From an uncultured Veillonellaceae bacterium (GTDB lineage Bacteria > Bacillota > Negativicutes > Veillonellales > Dialisteraceae), in NCBI GenBank assembly GCA_927353735.1, contig CAKMIA010000013.1, forward strand, positions 1 through 38,407: DNA of 38,407 nucleotides. The letters run 5' to 3'. Within the stretch, counting starts at the first letter, position 1, and the number at the start of each line of letters is the position of its first letter. Under the pieces are notes generated by a model that saw only the letters and a list, made by a program, of their open reading frames with translations, was not told the origin of the DNA and made no database searches. This document shows, piece after piece, positions 36,294-38,407 of the stretch. The position numbers and the translations under genes were made by a program.

Positions 36294-36347
36294 ATGTCAT
36301 ACCCGCCGGCCCACCGGCCGTCTGCGGGATCTCCCCCTTATTCTTTT

Positions 36348-37079
36348 TTATTTTTTCCCGCTCAGATCGATGGACGCCACGAAGGCTGCCAGATCGCGCT
36401 GTGCCGCCGCTTCCGCCGCGGCCTTCACCATGTCCTCCAGGGCATAGGTGAGGATCTGCCGGCTGTCATCGCCGGTGATGAGCACCACCGTGCGGTAGTG
36501 CGACCCGTCCTTGTACATATAGCCCCGGCCGTACATCGGCAGGATCAGCCCGTCCGAGGACAGCACGATCCGCGCGCCCGCGGTGTACACCACGCAGTTC
36601 ATATCCCCGGCGCGGCGCACCGGCTCCATGTCGCGGAGCGTCACCTCCAGATTCGCCCCCGTGCCGCCCACGATCTGGTCCGCCCAGCGGGTGACCGCCG
36701 CCTGCACAGCCTGATGGAGCGGCGCGTCCTCATCGAAGAAGGACCGGTTCACCGCCGCGAGGCCCTCATAATCCTCCGGCGTCAGCTGATACCGGAAATA
36801 AGGCGCAAAGAGCGCCTCCGCCGCGGCGTTGTCCCCCGTGGTGGAGGAAAACACATAGCCGGTCATGTACATATCCCGCCGCTTCAGGTCGGCCACGAGC
36901 TGCCCCGCCGTATAAGGGATGGTCCATCCGTCAAATACGACCGTCTGCTGTCCGGGAAGCTCCCGGTAGGAGATCATCGGCGGCAGCGCCGTCCGGGCCG
37001 CCTCCGTCAGTTCCGAGGCCCCTGCGGGCACGGCGGTCGCCGCGAGCAGGAGCGCCAGCGCAATGCCTTTTCCGATCAT
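36348..37079 (-). CDS. Exported protein of unknown function (paralogue of its neighbour)
   Basis: 243 aa with a signal peptide (MIGKGIALALLLAATAVPAGASE). I recognise no family. The C-terminal third reads GLILPMYGRGYMYKDGSHYRTVVLITGDDSRQILTYALEDMV, which parallels GLIVPMWMESVLYRNAAGRYYFLIFTGSHESGRQFEDDLLYAL in the next gene, so the two appear to be old tandem duplicates. No metal or catalytic motif is evident and no lipobox is seen. Its start overlaps the stop of the neighbour by 4 nt (ATGA), so the operon is translationally coupled. A periplasmic or surface location is inferred from the signal peptide. Confidence 0.8.
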   Translation of the reverse strand: MIGKGIALALLLAATAVPAGASELTEAARTALPPMISYRELPGQQTVVFDGWTIPYTAGQLVADLKRRDMYMTGYVFSSTTGDNAAAEALFAPYFRYQLTPEDYEGLAAVNRSFFDEDAPLHQAVQAAVTRWADQIVGGTGANLEVTLRDMEPVRRAGDMNCVVYTAGARIVLSSDGLILPMYGRGYMYKDGSHYRTVVLITGDDSRQILTYALEDMVKAAAEAAAQRDLAAFVASIDLSGKK

Positions 37080-37849
37080 ACCAGTTCCCTCCCGATCCGA
37101 TACAGTGCATAGAGGAGGTCATCCTCAAACTGCCGCCCTGATTCATGGCTTCCCGTGAAGATCAGGAAGTAATACCGGCCGGCGGCATTCCGGTACAGCA
37201 CCGATTCCATCCACATCGGCACGATGAGGCCGTTCTGCCCGTCGATGACAAATTTCACATTCTGCTGCCACCGCACGGTGCCGTCATCATTGTTGTAGCG
37301 CTTCCACGGAGACGCGCCGAGGATCTGGAAATCCACGGGCGCGCCGGACTTCCCGTCCATGGAGCGCCGGGCCGCTTCCCGGAATTCATCGAGAGTGATG
37401 AGGACCTGCGCCCGGTCCTCCGGCGTGCTCCCCGGCCGGAAGGCGTTGTCCCACCAGCGCTGTTCCTTTTTGTGGCGGGCGTTGAACAGCTCGTCACCGT
37501 CGCCGGAAAAGACGACCACCGTCATCGTATAGGTCCCGGCGGGCTCCTCCTTCACCAGCTGATACAGCCGGGACTGCGCCGCCGGCGACTCTGCCGTGCC
37601 GTTTGCCACGGCCATCCCCTCCGGCGTGGAGAGGAACCGCATGAAGGCGGCCCGCTTCGTTCCCGCTGCCGCCGGATAGGCCAGGGACTTCCGGAACATC
37701 TGCTCCACCGCGGTGCCGTCGCCGTCCTTCACCTGTACGGCCGCCGAGAAGGGCAGCGTCCCCAGTCCGGGCACGTACATGTCGTCCGCCCGGGCGGTGC
37801 CGCCCAGCAGCAGACCCGCTGCCAGTACGAATGCTGCGAGCTTCCTCAT
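37076..37849 (-). CDS. Exported protein of unknown function
   Basis: 257 aa with a signal peptide (MRKLAAFVLAAGLLLGGTARADD). No family recognised. The mature N-terminus DMYVPGLGTLPFSAAVQVKDGD and the central TYTMTVVVFSGDGDELFNARHKKEQRWWDN suggest a beta-rich soluble domain. The C-terminal block NVKFVIDGQNGLIVPMWMESVLYRNAAGRYYFLIFTG is shared in outline with the protein encoded at 36348-37079. It overlaps both neighbours by 4 nt, so the three genes form one tightly coupled unit and probably act together in the envelope. Confidence 0.8.
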   Translation of the reverse strand: MRKLAAFVLAAGLLLGGTARADDMYVPGLGTLPFSAAVQVKDGDGTAVEQMFRKSLAYPAAAGTKRAAFMRFLSTPEGMAVANGTAESPAAQSRLYQLVKEEPAGTYTMTVVVFSGDGDELFNARHKKEQRWWDNAFRPGSTPEDRAQVLITLDEFREAARRSMDGKSGAPVDFQILGASPWKRYNNDDGTVRWQQNVKFVIDGQNGLIVPMWMESVLYRNAAGRYYFLIFTGSHESGRQFEDDLLYALYRIGRELV

Positions 37850-38407
37850 GCGTCCTCCTCCGTTTCTGCCGCTTCCGTGGCGGCTTTTGCAGGTGCCTCT
37901 GCGGGTGCCGCCGCGGCCTCACCGGTCAGCTCCGCCCCGGCGAGCCCCTTCTCCAGCGGTCCCCGGAAGGTCTCCGCGCCGTCCGGCAGGGACAGGAAAA
38001 GGAAGCAGGTCTCACCCTGCGGCGTTTCCTGCAGGGCATAAAGCGCGGAAAAGGGAAGTGGCACATTCCACAGGCCCGCAAAGGTGAGCGCTGCCGTGCC
38101 CCACTGGTACGCCACACCGCCGTCGGACAGGCCGGATGTGACCGGAGCCGCCTCCGTCAGCGAAAAGCCGCCCGCCGAGGCGCTCCCGCTCTCCCCGTCT
38201 CCGGAGAAGCGGAAATCCGGCCGCTTTGCTTCCTTCAGGAGAGATGCCAGCTCCGCCCGGGTGTCGTTGTCCGCGTGAACAGCGAGCAGGATGCCCATGG
38301 AGCCGTCCTCCGCGGTGAGCATATCAAAGCGGCCTTCCTGAAATACGGCGGGGGGCGCCCCCGCCCCCCCCTTTTCCTTAGGCCCCCCCTCCTCGCAGCC
38401 CTCTCGG
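37846..38407 (-). CDS. Partial gene: protein of unknown function, cut by the right edge
   Basis: The frame stays open from the right edge of the window to the stop at 37846, so the N-terminus is missing; an internal ATG at 38322 would give 158 aa but codons upstream (AVFQEGRFDMLTAEDGSMG) read naturally and point to a longer protein. Visible features: a segment PVTSGLSDGGVAYQWGTAALTFAGLWNVPLPFSALYALQETPQGETCFLFLSLPDG, resembling in tone the exported neighbours, and an Ala/Glu-rich low-complexity tail of about 35 residues. It overlaps the next gene by 4 nt. The outermost 60 bases are runs of G and C and may be unreliable. Confidence 0.65.
   Translation of the reverse strand, partial: REGCEEGGPKEKGGAGAPPAVFQEGRFDMLTAEDGSMGILLAVHADNDTRAELASLLKEAKRPDFRFSGDGESGSASAGGFSLTEAAPVTSGLSDGGVAYQWGTAALTFAGLWNVPLPFSALYALQETPQGETCFLFLSLPDGAETFRGPLEKGLAGAELTGEAAAAPAEAPAKAATEAAETEEDA

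Noticed and set aside
38340..38407. G/C homopolymer runs at the right edge as a special element
   Set aside because: The frame of the partial gene stays open through them, and such runs at a sequence end are often unreliable, so no function is claimed.

Overview
The window looks like part of the chromosome of a GC-rich, diderm, anaerobic Firmicute of the class Negativicutes (Selenomonas, Mitsuokella or Megasphaera-like). This rests on an OmpH/Skp-type periplasmic chaperone, many Sec-exported proteins and a GerW/YtfJ homologue next to a DUF2953 protein, combined with Firmicute-style strong Shine-Dalgarno sites and a tetrahydrofolate riboswitch. I cannot fix the genus from sequence alone. No tRNA, rRNA, transposase or phage gene was seen.

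Region 1 (1-8.55 kb) is a complete type II-A CRISPR-Cas locus. The array (31 identical 36-bp repeats, 30 spacers, apparently running off the left edge) is followed on the minus strand by csn2, cas2, cas1 and cas9, read as cas9-cas1-cas2-csn2-array. A tracrRNA gene, previously hidden between genes, lies on the plus strand immediately upstream of cas9. Its anti-repeat, bulge, hairpins, terminator and promoter can all be read, and the cas9 leader is antisense to it. The 80-bp leader is GC-rich, ends in GTTTGAG (close to the leader-anchoring motif known from type II-A) and has no evident promoter.

Region 2 (8.3-13.9 kb, minus strand) has a 136-aa orphan gene flanked by two diverged copies of a ~190-bp structured intergenic element, each ending in a terminator. 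The element may be a pair of small RNAs whose linker is complementary to ribosome binding sites. Next come an ABC ATPase with an FtsX-type permease (frameshifted in a G-run), a small exported protein with a CPFC motif, and a secreted alkaline phosphatase.

Region 3 (13.9-20 kb, minus strand) holds ompH, a gerW-DUF2953-WYL regulator-PAP2-small membrane protein cluster, and three tandem TerC-family membrane proteins.

Region 4 (20-28 kb, minus strand) holds argGH with a candidate ArgR site, a DUF805 protein, gyrB behind an attenuator-like hairpin, and a threonine aldolase/DAACS symporter pair. Region 5 (28.1-32.1 kb, plus strand) holds a monofunctional GT51 transglycosylase, an exported alpha/beta hydrolase, mnmA and a second PAP2 phosphatase, each with its own terminator. 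Region 6 (32.1-38.4 kb, minus strand) holds a folate ECF S-component behind a THF riboswitch, feoA-feoB with a 51-aa Cys-rich FeoB-associated protein, a TSUP permease, and an operon of three exported proteins of unknown function, the last cut by the right edge.
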